Source of the DNA: Mahella australiensis 50-1 BON
Lineage (GTDB): Bacteria; Bacillota; Clostridia; Mahellales; Mahellaceae
Direction of reading: 5' to 3'
Assembly: GCF_000213255.1 (NCBI RefSeq)
Contig: NC_015520.1
Location: forward strand, 2,535,349-2,599,348
Length of the DNA: 64,000 bases
The notes below the pieces were generated by a model, which searched no databases, was not told the DNA's origin, and saw nothing but the letters and a program-made list of their open reading frames with translations. Below, piece by piece: positions 25,005 to 33,495 of this stretch (the first letter of the stretch is position 1; each line of letters opens with the position of its first letter). The position numbers and the translations under genes are program-made.

Positions 25005-25208
25005 TTAGGAATTGGTAAAATCCTGCACTTTGCCGATCATGTTATTCCATATTTCTGATATGGCAGTTTGGACATCGGGGAATACCAGCGCTACTACCAG
25101 GGCGACTAATCCCAGCGTGCCCGCCACCTCAACCAAGTGGCTGACGGCTTTCTTGTCGGACAGCAATTCCTTAGCCTCGTTCGACGCAACTATATACGCT
25201 TTCAGCAT
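25005..25208 (-). CDS. flp: Flp/Tad-type pilin, second copy
   Basis: About 67 residues, paralogous to the next gene: MLKAYIVASNEAKELLSDKKA, then VSHLVEVAGTLGLVALVVALVF. The start is set by GGAGGTGAGAAAAACC before the ATG. A terminator hairpin at 25234-25258 lies between tadE and this gene, so pilin expression may be set separately from the assembly genes. Confidence 0.75.
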   Translation of the reverse strand: MLKAYIVASNEAKELLSDKKAVSHLVEVAGTLGLVALVVALVFPDVQTAISEIWNNMIGKVQDFTNS

Positions 25209-25233
25209 GGTTTTTCTCACCTCCTATAAAAAA

Positions 25234-25258
25234 AGGCCTCCTCATTTTGAGGAAGCCT
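25234..25258 (-). terminator. Terminator between tadE and the pilin genes
   Basis: GGCTTCCTCA pairs with TGAGGAGGCC across AAA(A)T on the minus strand, followed by seven T residues and then directly by the GGAGGTG of the pilin gene. Confidence 0.8.
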
Positions 25259-25282
25259 TTCCGGTTTTTCTTTGGATAACGA

Positions 25283-25690
25283 CTATGGCCTGTCTTCGAT
25301 CAGCTGCGAACTGCTGGATTGTACTATAGTGCCTATGTCTATGCCGTTCATGTTGAAATACGCATACTTGGGGAAAGCATATTTGACGGTTACCGTAACC
25401 GTGTCGCCACTCGATCTGGCTGTAACGGTAGCCTTGCTGTCCCAGTCATGCAGTATGCCTGAACCGTACTTGTTAGCAGCTTGTATAGCAGCATTGACAG
25501 GCGATGCTGAACGCACACCCGCCCGCGCCCCTTCAAACGCCGCGTTATTAACCGTTGTCTGGCCTATGCCGATTATGGTCAGTTGGGCCATAGCTATCAC
25601 AAAAGCCATTATGAACGGCAGCAGCACTATGAACGTTATCGTACTTGTGAACCCGCGCTTATCACGGATCAGTTTCTTAAGTCCGGACAA
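25283..25690 (-). CDS. tadE: TadE-like pseudopilin, second Tad set
   Basis: 135 residues, TTG start behind AAAGGAGG. LIRDKRGFTSTITFIVLLPFIMAFVIA gives the TadE N-terminus and membrane helix, followed by AAFEGARAGVRS as in TadE proteins and a soluble C-terminal domain. It lies 27 bp after tadC. Confidence 0.8.
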   Translation of the reverse strand: MSGLKKLIRDKRGFTSTITFIVLLPFIMAFVIAMAQLTIIGIGQTTVNNAAFEGARAGVRSASPVNAAIQAANKYGSGILHDWDSKATVTARSSGDTVTVTVKYAFPKYAYFNMNGIDIGTIVQSSSSQLIEDRP

Positions 25691-25717
25691 TTGTTTATTG
25701 CCTCCTTTCGAGAAAAG

Positions 25718-26557
25718 TTATTGACCCATTGCACTGAAAAACTTGAGCAGGTCGCTAAGCATCGGGTACAGTATTATTACCAGATAGGGCAGAACATACC
25801 CCGCCATGATAGGTAGTATCATGGTGTTTTCCATGTTATTTGCTTTAGCCATGATTTGTGTTTCCAGCCGGGTTTCCATATTATCTCTTATCTGTTCCAA
25901 CCCGTGGATCATTTCGGCTGTTGTTTCGCTTCTGAAACTTAATATGCGCGCTACGCGTTCAAAATCAGGCGACAGCGTCTTAGCCGATACTTCGGTTAAC
26001 GCTGACTCGAGCGACGAACCGGTAAACAGCATATCCCTCAATTCTTTCAGGAAAGGAGTAACCACACCGCTTTTTGTATCGGCTATATATGATATCACCT
26101 GTTCAACCGGCATCTCTATAGCCAAGCCTTGGATCATGCTGTCTATAACTGCCGGCAACTGGCTCTCGAATTTTGATTTATAGGTGGATACTGCACTTCT
26201 GTATCTGCCTATGGTGTATGCCATTACGGCAACTGTCATCATAACCGGGCCTATAAGCCCCGCTCCCGATATAATACCGTATACCATAAGCAATACGGCA
26301 GCTGCCGAATATGTGAGCAAGGCTGCTATATATTCGTATACGTTGCGGGCAGTGAATCCCAGCAATCTGATGCCGCCCGTTGTGCCCGGTATGGCAATAT
26401 CCACCCCGCCTACCGTCTTTATAGTACGATCCATAGTTGACAGCACATCTTTATCAATATATTTACCGGCTACCGATGCGGCTGTTTTAGTAAACGGTAT
26501 GCCGTGTTCTTTAACTTCTTTTTTAGGTTTAGCCCGTGCTTTTGCAAAAATCGCCAA
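25718..26557 (-). CDS. tadC: TadC-like membrane protein, second Tad set
   Basis: 279 residues. GspF/TadC family features: LPAVIDSMIQGLAIEMPVEQVI, a soluble region with FTGSSLESALTEVSAKTLS, and C-terminal hydrophobic segments. The core sequence QGL(A/S)(I/V)EMPVE is nearly the same as in the first-set TadC. It follows tadB by 18 bp. Confidence 0.82.
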   Translation of the reverse strand: MAIFAKARAKPKKEVKEHGIPFTKTAASVAGKYIDKDVLSTMDRTIKTVGGVDIAIPGTTGGIRLLGFTARNVYEYIAALLTYSAAAVLLMVYGIISGAGLIGPVMMTVAVMAYTIGRYRSAVSTYKSKFESQLPAVIDSMIQGLAIEMPVEQVISYIADTKSGVVTPFLKELRDMLFTGSSLESALTEVSAKTLSPDFERVARILSFRSETTAEMIHGLEQIRDNMETRLETQIMAKANNMENTMILPIMAGYVLPYLVIILYPMLSDLLKFFSAMGQ

Positions 26558-26575
26558 ATTAAGTCAGCTCCTTTT

Positions 26576-27481
26576 CTACTGTTTTGTTATACCGTCTATC
26601 TGTTTCATAATGATATAGGTTGTTATGAACAGACTGGCGATCACGTATATTAAAATCATTTGGCCGGTTCCCGTACTGAGTATAAGGTCTTTTGTCTCTG
26701 CAGAGCTTAGAATGGTGTAAACTACCATAAGCGCTATAAGCCCAAGCATGGCGAAGGCGGCACCTTTCGTTTTGGACAATACCGCGTGTATGTTCATACC
26801 GCGTACCAGTTTACGGTTTATCCTGTCGGCTGAGTGGTCGCATACATCGGTTATATCGCTTTTGGCCATACGTGCGAATATGATGCTGTCCACCCATTCG
26901 GATATGCTGTCTATATTCGTTTCGGTTTTAAATTGTTTAAGCGACTCGTCGATCGGTTCACCCGACTCCACTCTCCGTATAAACGCGTCAAGATACTGCT
27001 TGAGCGGTTGCCCGGCATATTCCGTCACCGATTCTATGGCTCTGTACAGATTTGGGTTAGCACGCAGGTATACCGACACATCGCGTGTAAAAGCTCCGAA
27101 TTGTTGTTCCAGTTTATAAATCCTGTTGCTGCGGCGGTTATCAAGATACATCATCGTCAATACGATAATCAATACATCGAGCAAAAACCCGTATAATATA
27201 TTGCCCGTTATGCCCGCTGCGGCGATCACGCCGGCCATAATGTATAAACCGTATATGATAAACATATCCGGGTCCATACCCGGTATGAGCTCAGCAGCCG
27301 CCATAACCAGTTTGTCGTTTGTCTCGCCCAGAAAGGCGAACGGCTTGAACTTATCCGGCTGCTTGCGTATCAGCATTCGGTTTATCCGCCTGCGCAGCTC
27401 ATAATCCTTATAATCCTGATACGACATAAAAATTAACATACATATCATAACCGCAACAGCGGCTAGTATTGCTACAATCAT
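26576..27481 (-). CDS. tadB: TadB-like membrane protein, second Tad set
   Basis: 301 residues with N-terminal helix, paired central helices, a cytoplasmic domain (QFGAFTRDVSVYLRANPNLYRAIE, SGEPIDESLKQFKTETN) and C-terminal helices. It shares one base with the HTH gene before it, so translation is coupled. Confidence 0.82.
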   Translation of the reverse strand: MIVAILAAVAVMICMLIFMSYQDYKDYELRRRINRMLIRKQPDKFKPFAFLGETNDKLVMAAAELIPGMDPDMFIIYGLYIMAGVIAAAGITGNILYGFLLDVLIIVLTMMYLDNRRSNRIYKLEQQFGAFTRDVSVYLRANPNLYRAIESVTEYAGQPLKQYLDAFIRRVESGEPIDESLKQFKTETNIDSISEWVDSIIFARMAKSDITDVCDHSADRINRKLVRGMNIHAVLSKTKGAAFAMLGLIALMVVYTILSSAETKDLILSTGTGQMILIYVIASLFITTYIIMKQIDGITKQ

Positions 27482-27708
27482 CAGATCACCTGATTTCCCT
27501 GGTCACTTATCATCTGCGGCAGCATGTCGTATGCCTTTTTGATTACCTGCGTCTTCCGGTGAACACGCATCTTGCGCATAATGTGGTAAACGTGGTTCTT
27601 GGCGGTGTTCTTGGATATTAGCAGTTTATTTGTTATTTCTTGATTGTTTATCCCGTTGATGATGCATAACAGCACTTCTTTTTCGCGGGTAGTGAGTTTT
27701 TCCGGCAC
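27481..27708 (-). CDS. LuxR/GerE-type helix-turn-helix protein
   Basis: 75 residues, essentially a GerE/LuxR DNA-binding domain alone: LTTREKEVLLCIINGINNQEITNKLLISKNTAKNHVYHIMRKM. A receiver-like protein is encoded 4 bp upstream (27713-28279). Together they look like a NarL-type response regulator split into two polypeptides. Placed inside a pilus operon, it may control pilus expression. Confidence 0.85.
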   Translation of the reverse strand: MPEKLTTREKEVLLCIINGINNQEITNKLLISKNTAKNHVYHIMRKMRVHRKTQVIKKAYDMLPQMISDQGNQVI

Positions 27709-27712
27709 GGTT

Positions 27713-28279
27713 CTATACCTCCTGTATAAATATCTCTTTCAACACTGAAATAAAATCTTCGTATTTCTTTATCTCGGCTTTTAATTCTTGGTTTTCTTTT
27801 CTCAAAACCTCTGTTTGATTGCCGTTGGCCATGCGTTTTTTTATGGTTTGCAAAATCGCGTTTAATTCGTCTGTTTTATCAGCTGGGTTATCGGTCTTTG
27901 GCTTATCGGCGGCAGCTGTTGGCTGTGCCGCTGGGAGCTTTGCGTTATTCGGTTCCGCCGTGTCTGGTTCGGCCTGCGCTAAGGCTTCGGTTATCCGCTC
28001 GGAAAGCAATGGCAATTTAACGGGCGAATAAAATATATCCCTGATGCCGGCTGCTTTCGCTTCGGCTATAAGCTCGGTGTCTTTGTTATCCGCCAGAAAC
28101 ATTATACGCCGGTTTTCTGCCGGTGTTATCAGCCGGGCTATTTCGCCCGGTTCTGTGCTCTTTTTAGACAAAACCAGTATATCGGCTTTTTCGCGATCAA
28201 TTGTTATCCGATCGGCAAATTCCTCTTTGAGAGGTTCGTCTATCGCTTGTATCCGCGTATCAATATAGATTTTTTTCAT
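27713..28279 (-). CDS. Degenerate receiver-like domain protein with C-terminal coiled coil
   Basis: About 188 residues; start at the ATG at 28279 (GAAGGG before it). The N-terminal 100 residues follow an alpha/beta receiver pattern (KADILVLSKKS, RRIMFLADNKDTELIAEAKAAGIRDIFYSPVKLPLLSERI) but lack a clear phospho-acceptor pocket. Then an Ala/Pro/Asp linker and a C-terminal coiled coil (ENQELKAEIKKYEDFISVLKE). Such receiver-like domains occur at the N-terminus of CpaE/TadZ. It could be the partner of the HTH protein next to it. Confidence 0.6.
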   Translation of the reverse strand: MKKIYIDTRIQAIDEPLKEEFADRITIDREKADILVLSKKSTEPGEIARLITPAENRRIMFLADNKDTELIAEAKAAGIRDIFYSPVKLPLLSERITEALAQAEPDTAEPNNAKLPAAQPTAAADKPKTDNPADKTDELNAILQTIKKRMANGNQTEVLRKENQELKAEIKKYEDFISVLKEIFIQEV

Positions 28280-28318
28280 AAAAAACATCCCTTCTGTATA
28301 CTTTTTTTAGTGCGTCTC

Positions 28319-29554
28319 TTAAAACGAAATTGGCAGTTCGACTATTTTGCCGTCTTCTATAATATATTCCAAGTTATACGACCCGTCATCGTTTAAGCCG
28401 TGCACCTCCGCTAATTCTTTTATTATCCTGCCTGTGTTGTCACCCTGCTCATTTTCCAGTATATCAAGAAACACCACTATATCCACTGCGCCTACTATAA
28501 ACTTATGCAACATAAGATCGTCCATGCTGGGCTTGAAGTCTTCAATCAGCATCTCAAGCCTCTGCAGGCCCAGGTACGTACTTGAGGCGTGTATGGTTGT
28601 CATAGACCCCCTGTGGCCCGAGTTCAATATTTCAAGAAACTCATATGCCGCTTCTCCTGTACGTATCTCGGTTAATATTATGCGGTTCGGGTTGGCACGC
28701 AAGCAATTCCGGAGCATATCCACCCAGGTTATGGCTTCCGCCTCGCCTGATGCTTCTCTGGTTTTAAGATAATATACATATGTCAATGGCAGTACCATCT
28801 CATGCGTGTCCTCCAGCACGGCTACTATGTGTTTAGGCGGGAAATAATAAGTAAGTGCATTTAAAAATGTGGTTTTACCTGACCCCGTTTGGCCTATCAC
28901 TACAATGTTCTTGCGGTCGGTTACCGCCTGTTTAAAATAGCCGATTATTTCGGGTGTGAGGTTTTGCATGCCGGGGGCCAGTTCCGGTAATTGTTTGGTG
29001 CCGTATGTGTGCTTGCGTATGATGATGTTAGGCCGGTCTGATACCGGCGGTATCATCAGAAGAGCACGCGAGCCGTCGTACAGCTCAGCGTCGGCATAAG
29101 GATCTGCCACATTGACTGTCTTGCCAACGCCCGCCGCTATCTTGTCTATTATCCTGCGGACATCGGCCTCATCGGTAAAACCTGCCGGGTCGTCTTTCTT
29201 TTCTTCGCGCTCTACATACATAATCCTTGTTCCCATAACAAATATATCCGTCACATCAGGGTTTCTGAGATACTTTTCAATAGGCCCCAGCCCGTATAAT
29301 CTGTCATATACCAGTGTGGCATATTCGTCTACCCGCCCCGGTGTGTCTAAAAGATACGGATGATGGCTCTTGAGATATTCTTCCGTATATTTTGTAACCG
29401 CCGCCTTAATACGTTCGGTATCAAGAGGGCCGCCTGATGCCGATAACACTGCTGTACGCACATATTTGAGCATATCGTCCATGTTGGTTATGGCGGCTTC
29501 CAAATCGATATCATCCACTTTATTGATTTCCTTTATACGCTCTGTTAACGGCAT
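28319..29554 (-). CDS. cpaF: CpaF/TadA-type secretion ATPase, second Tad set
   Basis: 411 residues. Walker A GQTGSGKTTFLNAL, VLEDTHEMVLPL, RANPNRIILTEIRTGEAAYEF and SGHRGSMTTIHASSTYLGL. An N-terminal domain precedes the motor with YDRLYGLGPIEKYLRNPDVTDIFVMG. All catalytic motifs are intact. It lies 22 bp after CpaE of the same set. Confidence 0.93.
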   Translation of the reverse strand: MPLTERIKEINKVDDIDLEAAITNMDDMLKYVRTAVLSASGGPLDTERIKAAVTKYTEEYLKSHHPYLLDTPGRVDEYATLVYDRLYGLGPIEKYLRNPDVTDIFVMGTRIMYVEREEKKDDPAGFTDEADVRRIIDKIAAGVGKTVNVADPYADAELYDGSRALLMIPPVSDRPNIIIRKHTYGTKQLPELAPGMQNLTPEIIGYFKQAVTDRKNIVVIGQTGSGKTTFLNALTYYFPPKHIVAVLEDTHEMVLPLTYVYYLKTREASGEAEAITWVDMLRNCLRANPNRIILTEIRTGEAAYEFLEILNSGHRGSMTTIHASSTYLGLQRLEMLIEDFKPSMDDLMLHKFIVGAVDIVVFLDILENEQGDNTGRIIKELAEVHGLNDDGSYNLEYIIEDGKIVELPISF

Positions 29555-29576
29555 AACTCAATTATCCCTTCTTATC

Positions 29577-30257
29577 CTATATTTCAATAGCTGTCACCTG
29601 AACGGCTTGCTGTATTTTTTCATACATAGTTTTGATATGTTTTTCCAGCCGGTTGTCTTTATGGCCTTTCAGATCTTTTATGAACGGCACTTCGTAAAAA
29701 AACGGTAACCGGTTCTGCATTTTATCTAAAAATTGTATCTCTTTACCTTTCTTCCTGTTCACCACAAAGAAGAAGTTTTTGGCCTGGTTTATGTTGTTTA
29801 CCATAATCCAGTCGAGAAACCCGTTTATACGGGCTGCCACGCGGTAGTCGTCTTCGGCTATAAGCAGAACCGCGTCAGACCTGTTTAAAACGTCTATGGC
29901 ACGCTCGATAAATCCCGGTTGTATGTCGACTAATACCACATCGTATTTTTCTTCAACCCGCCTGACCATACGGTCGAATTCGTCACGCGGTATACGCTCA
30001 TGCGCATCCGGGAAACCGCCCACTATCACGTCGTATTTTGCGTCTTGCGGGCGTTGCACGTTGTCCGCAAAATTGTATTTGGTTGCCATAAGAACGTTCT
30101 TTGTTATGTCAAGGTCAAGTATAGCCGAGAAATCTCCCGGTGAAAAATCGAATTCTATGATACATACCGATTGATTTTGCGATATTACCTCAGCAAACCC
30201 TAATGCGAGAGTGGTTTTACCCACCCCGCCTTTAGGTGAAAATATTGAAATAAGCAC
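29577..30257 (-). CDS. cpaE: CpaE/MinD-like ATPase, second Tad set
   Basis: 226 residues with an intact deviant Walker A SPKGGVGKTTLALGFA, FSPGDFSAILDLDITKN and VLVDIQPGFIERAID. No receiver domain is fused; receiver-like domains are encoded separately on either side. This copy keeps the Lys-Thr-Thr that the first-set copy lacks. Confidence 0.87.
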   Translation of the reverse strand: MLISIFSPKGGVGKTTLALGFAEVISQNQSVCIIEFDFSPGDFSAILDLDITKNVLMATKYNFADNVQRPQDAKYDVIVGGFPDAHERIPRDEFDRMVRRVEEKYDVVLVDIQPGFIERAIDVLNRSDAVLLIAEDDYRVAARINGFLDWIMVNNINQAKNFFFVVNRKKGKEIQFLDKMQNRLPFFYEVPFIKDLKGHKDNRLEKHIKTMYEKIQQAVQVTAIEI

Positions 30258-30275
30258 TGTTAATCTCCTTCTTCC

Positions 30276-30929
30276 TTATTTTGAAATAACAATAGCATAC
30301 TCGCCTGCCGTAATATTAACTGCCTTGACAGCCGTATCTTTATCCGTCTTTATAATGGCATACTTGATGTTGCTGCCTGTTGAGTCTGTGGTTGTTATCA
30401 CACTGTATACCGGCAGGTTCTCTATTACGTTTGTGTTCTCCTGAGGTTGTTCGGCAGGCGCTGCTGTTTGGTCCGTTGGCTGTGTTTCGGTTATGGGTTG
30501 CTGTGCTGCTGCAGTATTCCCCAGGCATACCAGGTTAATTTGGTTGCCTTCTCCTATCATGGCCGACAGTGATTCCGGCAGCTCAACCGCAATAAACGTT
30601 TCATTTTCTTTCAGCACCGGTTCCTGTTCGGATAATGCATCCCTGAATATTATATCGCCCGGTGCACGTGTTACCGCCGCTGTTTTGCCTATAACATCGT
30701 TGACATCCGTCATAGCCCCGCTCGGGATAGCTGTGTTGGGCACCTGCATGGTATCCAGCATGGTTTCCTCAATCTTCATGCCGGCGTTGATTGTGGTTTT
30801 AGCCGTCAGTATACCGGTTGTACCCGTTGTTGATGTGAAATATACATATACTATGGCACCCACGATAAGCGCGGGTAGTAATAACATTAATAATCGTTTG
30901 CTCCCTTTCAAGAAAAAATCTCCTCTCAA
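30276..30929 (-). CDS. cpaB: CpaB/RcpC-like SAF-domain protein, second Tad set
   Basis: 217 residues: membrane helix (about 12-30), SAF domain (LTAKTTINAGMKIEETML, DVNDVIGKTAAVTRAPGDII) and a Gln/Thr/Ala-rich linker (TQPTDQTAAPAEQPQE) before a C-terminal strand region ending in TAGEYAIVIS. Shorter than the first-set copy, lacking its C-terminal helical domain. Confidence 0.8.
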   Translation of the reverse strand: MRGDFFLKGSKRLLMLLLPALIVGAIVYVYFTSTTGTTGILTAKTTINAGMKIEETMLDTMQVPNTAIPSGAMTDVNDVIGKTAAVTRAPGDIIFRDALSEQEPVLKENETFIAVELPESLSAMIGEGNQINLVCLGNTAAAQQPITETQPTDQTAAPAEQPQENTNVIENLPVYSVITTTDSTGSNIKYAIIKTDKDTAVKAVNITAGEYAIVISK

Positions 30930-30930
30930 A

Positions 30931-31482
30931 TCAAATTATTTGCTGTATAAGTATCTGCTCGAGATCCAGCAGCATTTCATTTATATTTTCTTTGTTATTA
31001 GTCTTGCCCATAAGCCGGAAGATGCCTTTAAGCTGTTCTTTGGCAATCTCGGCGTTGCCGTTCCCGTCCGGAGTAACCGCAGCCGCTGTCTTGGTTACCG
31101 GATCTTCAAACGATACCCGGCTGCGCAATCCGAGATACATCTGCGCCACATCGGTAAACCGTGCCGGATTCTTATACCTTTGTGCTATAGCATCGATTGT
31201 TACCGGGTCAAACACCAGGTCGTATATGCCCAGCGCGAGAGCATAACCGATATACGGTGATTTTTCATCGCCTACCAACAGTATTACGCGCTTATTGTCA
31301 CGCCGCAAAGCGAACAGAAAATCCTTAAGCGGTATTTTAGTTTCTATATTAGTCGATGTTATAACCGTATCGGCTTCTTTTTCCTCAAGCAAATAATCGG
31401 CGTAAAACCCCTGTTTTCCGTTTACCGCATCGGCTACGGCCTTATCCAATTCTTCCATTCCTGTATAAACAATTACCATCAC
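30931..31482 (-). CDS. Receiver-like protein upstream of cpaB
   Basis: 183 residues. N-terminal alpha/beta domain (VIVYTGMEELDKAVAD, ADTVITSTNIETKIPLKDFLFALRRDNKRVILLVGD, ALALGIYDLVFDP) with the look of an atypical receiver, and a C-terminal helical tail (EQLKGIFRLMGKTNNKENINEMLLDLEQI). Similar in plan to the protein at 27713-28279. Probably a pilus localisation or signalling component; no catalytic site seen. Confidence 0.55.
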   Translation of the reverse strand: MMVIVYTGMEELDKAVADAVNGKQGFYADYLLEEKEADTVITSTNIETKIPLKDFLFALRRDNKRVILLVGDEKSPYIGYALALGIYDLVFDPVTIDAIAQRYKNPARFTDVAQMYLGLRSRVSFEDPVTKTAAAVTPDGNGNAEIAKEQLKGIFRLMGKTNNKENINEMLLDLEQILIQQII

Positions 31483-31772
31483 GCGAAGCTCTTCCTTCCT
31501 TTATTATTTTTTGTCCTGTAAACATACAAAGAACTGTTTCCTCTGAGAAACTCGCGAACATCATCGGCCCGGCCGGTACGTTCCAGTTCGGCTATGTGAG
31601 CTGCCACATCAGCTTTATCCCTGTACAGGAGGGCAGCTATTAAAGCCGGCGTATAATTCCACTCGTCTATCATCTGTACGATGAGCATGTCTGTTGTATC
31701 GCTGTATGCCCGTATCGGGTGTGTCGTATCCGGATTCTTGCCCTTATGCAAGACTGCTTTTCCCTTGCTCAA
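31479..31772 (-). CDS. Small hypothetical protein heading the second Tad operon
   Basis: 97 residues, TTG start with AGGAGG. Central helical part (DMLIVQMIDEWNYTPALIAALLYRDKADVAAHIAELERTG) with a winged-helix feel, and a basic C-terminus (YRTKNNKGRKSF). It overlaps the next gene by four bases. Function not recognised; a small DNA-binding regulator is possible. Confidence 0.5.
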   Translation of the reverse strand: MSKGKAVLHKGKNPDTTHPIRAYSDTTDMLIVQMIDEWNYTPALIAALLYRDKADVAAHIAELERTGRADDVREFLRGNSSLYVYRTKNNKGRKSFA

Positions 31773-31784
31773 CTTAAGACCTCC

Positions 31785-31901
31785 TTAGCTATTTTTGTTG
31801 GCTGTCGGCCCTTTGGACGAATTAATTGTATAATTGTTGACGTACAGCCATGTGATGTATACACTACATACCGCCGCTATAAAGCCGATAATATTGTCCA
31901 A
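31785..31901 (-). CDS. 38-residue single-span membrane peptide
   Basis: TTG at 31901 preceded by GGAGGTGATTCGCT; 38 codons beginning MDNIIGFIAAVCSVYITWLY (one membrane helix) and ending TANKNS. The stop overlaps the ribosome binding site of the next gene, as in a real operon gene. No family recognised; the size fits small pilus or secretion accessory peptides. Confidence 0.5.
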   Translation of the reverse strand: MDNIIGFIAAVCSVYITWLYVNNYTINSSKGPTANKNS

Positions 31902-31910
31902 AAGCGAATC

Positions 31911-31958
31911 ACCTCCTTCCAAACGCTGCAAACAGTACCAGTACCGTAACAGCCGGAT
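31911..31958 (-). repeat. Duplicated 3' end of the YdjM-like gene (recombination scar)
   Basis: About 48 bp here match 35622-35669 with three or four differences, in the same orientation. The copy at 35.6 kb encodes the end of the YdjM-like protein (TVLVLFAAFERR); this one would read TVLVLFAAFGRR followed by the same stop and GGAGGTGA. The 3.7 kb between the copies holds three surface/membrane protein genes with A/T-richer codons, so these seem to have been inserted or the segment duplicated. Confidence 0.7.
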
Positions 31959-31980
31959 TAACCTAATGCCCGGAAATACT

Positions 31981-32820
31981 CTATTTAGCGACTATGTCCA
32001 GTTTAGCTGCTGTTGTCCCGATCATTTTGTGTTGGTTATCATATATAGTGTAGAGTGCCCGGCCTTCGTATCTCCCCGGAGCAATATTCTTTGTTATAGT
32101 GCAAAACTCAATTTTCTCTGAGGGCTTTAATACAGGCGACATGTATATATTGAGCGGTTCCTTGTATGTTTCTATTAATCGGCCGGTATGATCTTTCCTG
32201 GATATTAGCTGTACTTCAACTACACACGATAAATCGTTTGGTTTGCCTCTGGCTTTACCGGTATTCTGCACGCGCAGATTCATTTTACCGTTTTCGATTG
32301 TTGGTGTTAAATTAAGATTGACATTAAAATATGCCGGTTCAGGCGGCTTAACCTGATTATTAGTGAATTCAGATGCTGTTTTATCTGTATTATTGTCTAG
32401 AGGGACTGTGCTTTTAGGTAAAATCAAAAAAAGCATTAGTATAATGCATCCAATAGCAGCCAGTATAGGTAATTTGCTATACTTTTTCTGTAATATGCCT
32501 ATATATGAATCATCATCAGTTTTTACATAGCCCAGCAGCTTATCGTTTCTTGGCTTATCAGATAATACCGGGATATTGTTGGTTATATATCCTACAATGT
32601 TTTCTTGCGGTTTACTGTCCTTGTTCTGTTTCCGGTCAGATTTGTCGCATTCCACATATCCTATAACACGGCTGTTGTCATCCGGCAATTTATCTGTTAT
32701 CTGATATAAACGGTTGCTGATAATTAGGCTGTGTGCGGCATCTTTAATGTTCGTTTTTGCTAAACTGATTGTCTTTTTATCGCTTGATACAGCCTGTTTT
32801 TTTAACGGATAATAAATCAT
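31981..32820 (-). CDS. Membrane protein with extracellular immunoglobulin-like C-terminal domain
   Basis: 279 residues. A polar N-terminal half (about 1-115) with repeats of the type RVIGYVECDK, NIVGYITNN and KLLGYVKTDD; one membrane helix (LPILAAIGCIILMLFLIL); then a C-terminal beta domain (LNLTPTIENGKMNLRVQNTGKARG... APGRYEGRALYTIYD). No signal peptide, so the N-terminus is cytoplasmic. Not recognised as a family member. It belongs to the inserted 3.7-kb module with two surface proteins. Confidence 0.6.
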   Translation of the reverse strand: MIYYPLKKQAVSSDKKTISLAKTNIKDAAHSLIISNRLYQITDKLPDDNSRVIGYVECDKSDRKQNKDSKPQENIVGYITNNIPVLSDKPRNDKLLGYVKTDDDSYIGILQKKYSKLPILAAIGCIILMLFLILPKSTVPLDNNTDKTASEFTNNQVKPPEPAYFNVNLNLTPTIENGKMNLRVQNTGKARGKPNDLSCVVEVQLISRKDHTGRLIETYKEPLNIYMSPVLKPSEKIEFCTITKNIAPGRYEGRALYTIYDNQHKMIGTTAAKLDIVAK

Positions 32821-32866
32821 TATTTGTTCTCCTCGCCCAATAATTAAATTAAGAGAAATAAGAGAA

Positions 32867-32893
32867 AGGCAGTGCTATAACTATGCACTGCCT
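32867..32893 (-). terminator. Hairpin after the small surface protein gene
   Basis: AGGCAGTGC and GCACTGCCT form a 9-bp stem with a 9-base loop. The tract after it on the minus strand is TTCTCTTATTTC, a weak terminator, followed by the next gene. Confidence 0.6.
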
Positions 32894-32915
32894 TACGCAA
32901 AAAAAGAAAACAAAG

Positions 32916-33476
32916 TTATTCCGCAGGTCCTATCTCTAAAACCATGTTATATTTAAAACTCTGCCCCGCAGTATTTGGCCATGCTTTACCATAAAGAGCA
33001 CTGCCAACCAAGGGCAACGTGGACGCCTCAGGTGTTCCTGCGTCCAAAGTGCCTAACACTTGATTTGGTACTGATAAATTTTTCCCATTTATAGATATTG
33101 CTATATTTGATTTCGTTTGTTCAACAGTCAAGTTATCCCAATCAGTAAAAGCATTATCAGCTACTAATGCCGGTGCTTGCACATAGCCTGCTGCTATTTC
33201 TTCCGGTGTTAATACTGCCGGCTGTGTGCTAACCATTGTAACTGTTAATGGTTGTGATGCCCTCGATACTATCTCGGCAGATGCCCATTCAATACTACGG
33301 TCTTCTTTTATAGTAAAATTTAAGGATACCGGTACATCCACATCAATATCATTAACTGATTCGACTGTGCCTATTATACTGACATCGGATGTTTGTGTAA
33401 CCCCTTCCGCCAGTACAACTGACGAAAACCCCATAACCATTATCACAATAAGTGTTATTGATATAAACTGTTTCAT
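32916..33476 (-). CDS. Secreted small surface protein, paralogue of the C-terminal domain of its upstream neighbour
   Basis: About 186 residues with a signal peptide (MKQFISITLIVIMVMGFSSVVLA). I start at the ATG at 33476 (GAGAGGAT before it). The mature part contains IDVDVPVSLNFTIKEDRSIEW and ends SALYGKAWPNTAGQSFKYNMVLEI. The same blocks end the 671-residue protein next to it (LDVDVPISINFVIDRNRLF ... AKYGKSWGNMAGKNIQYNVELLI). The paralogy and secretion suggest structural partners, for example subunits of a surface fibre. No known family name. Confidence 0.65.
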   Translation of the reverse strand: MKQFISITLIVIMVMGFSSVVLAEGVTQTSDVSIIGTVESVNDIDVDVPVSLNFTIKEDRSIEWASAEIVSRASQPLTVTMVSTQPAVLTPEEIAAGYVQAPALVADNAFTDWDNLTVEQTKSNIAISINGKNLSVPNQVLGTLDAGTPEASTLPLVGSALYGKAWPNTAGQSFKYNMVLEIGPAE

Positions 33477-33495
33477 AAAAACATATCCTCTCTTT

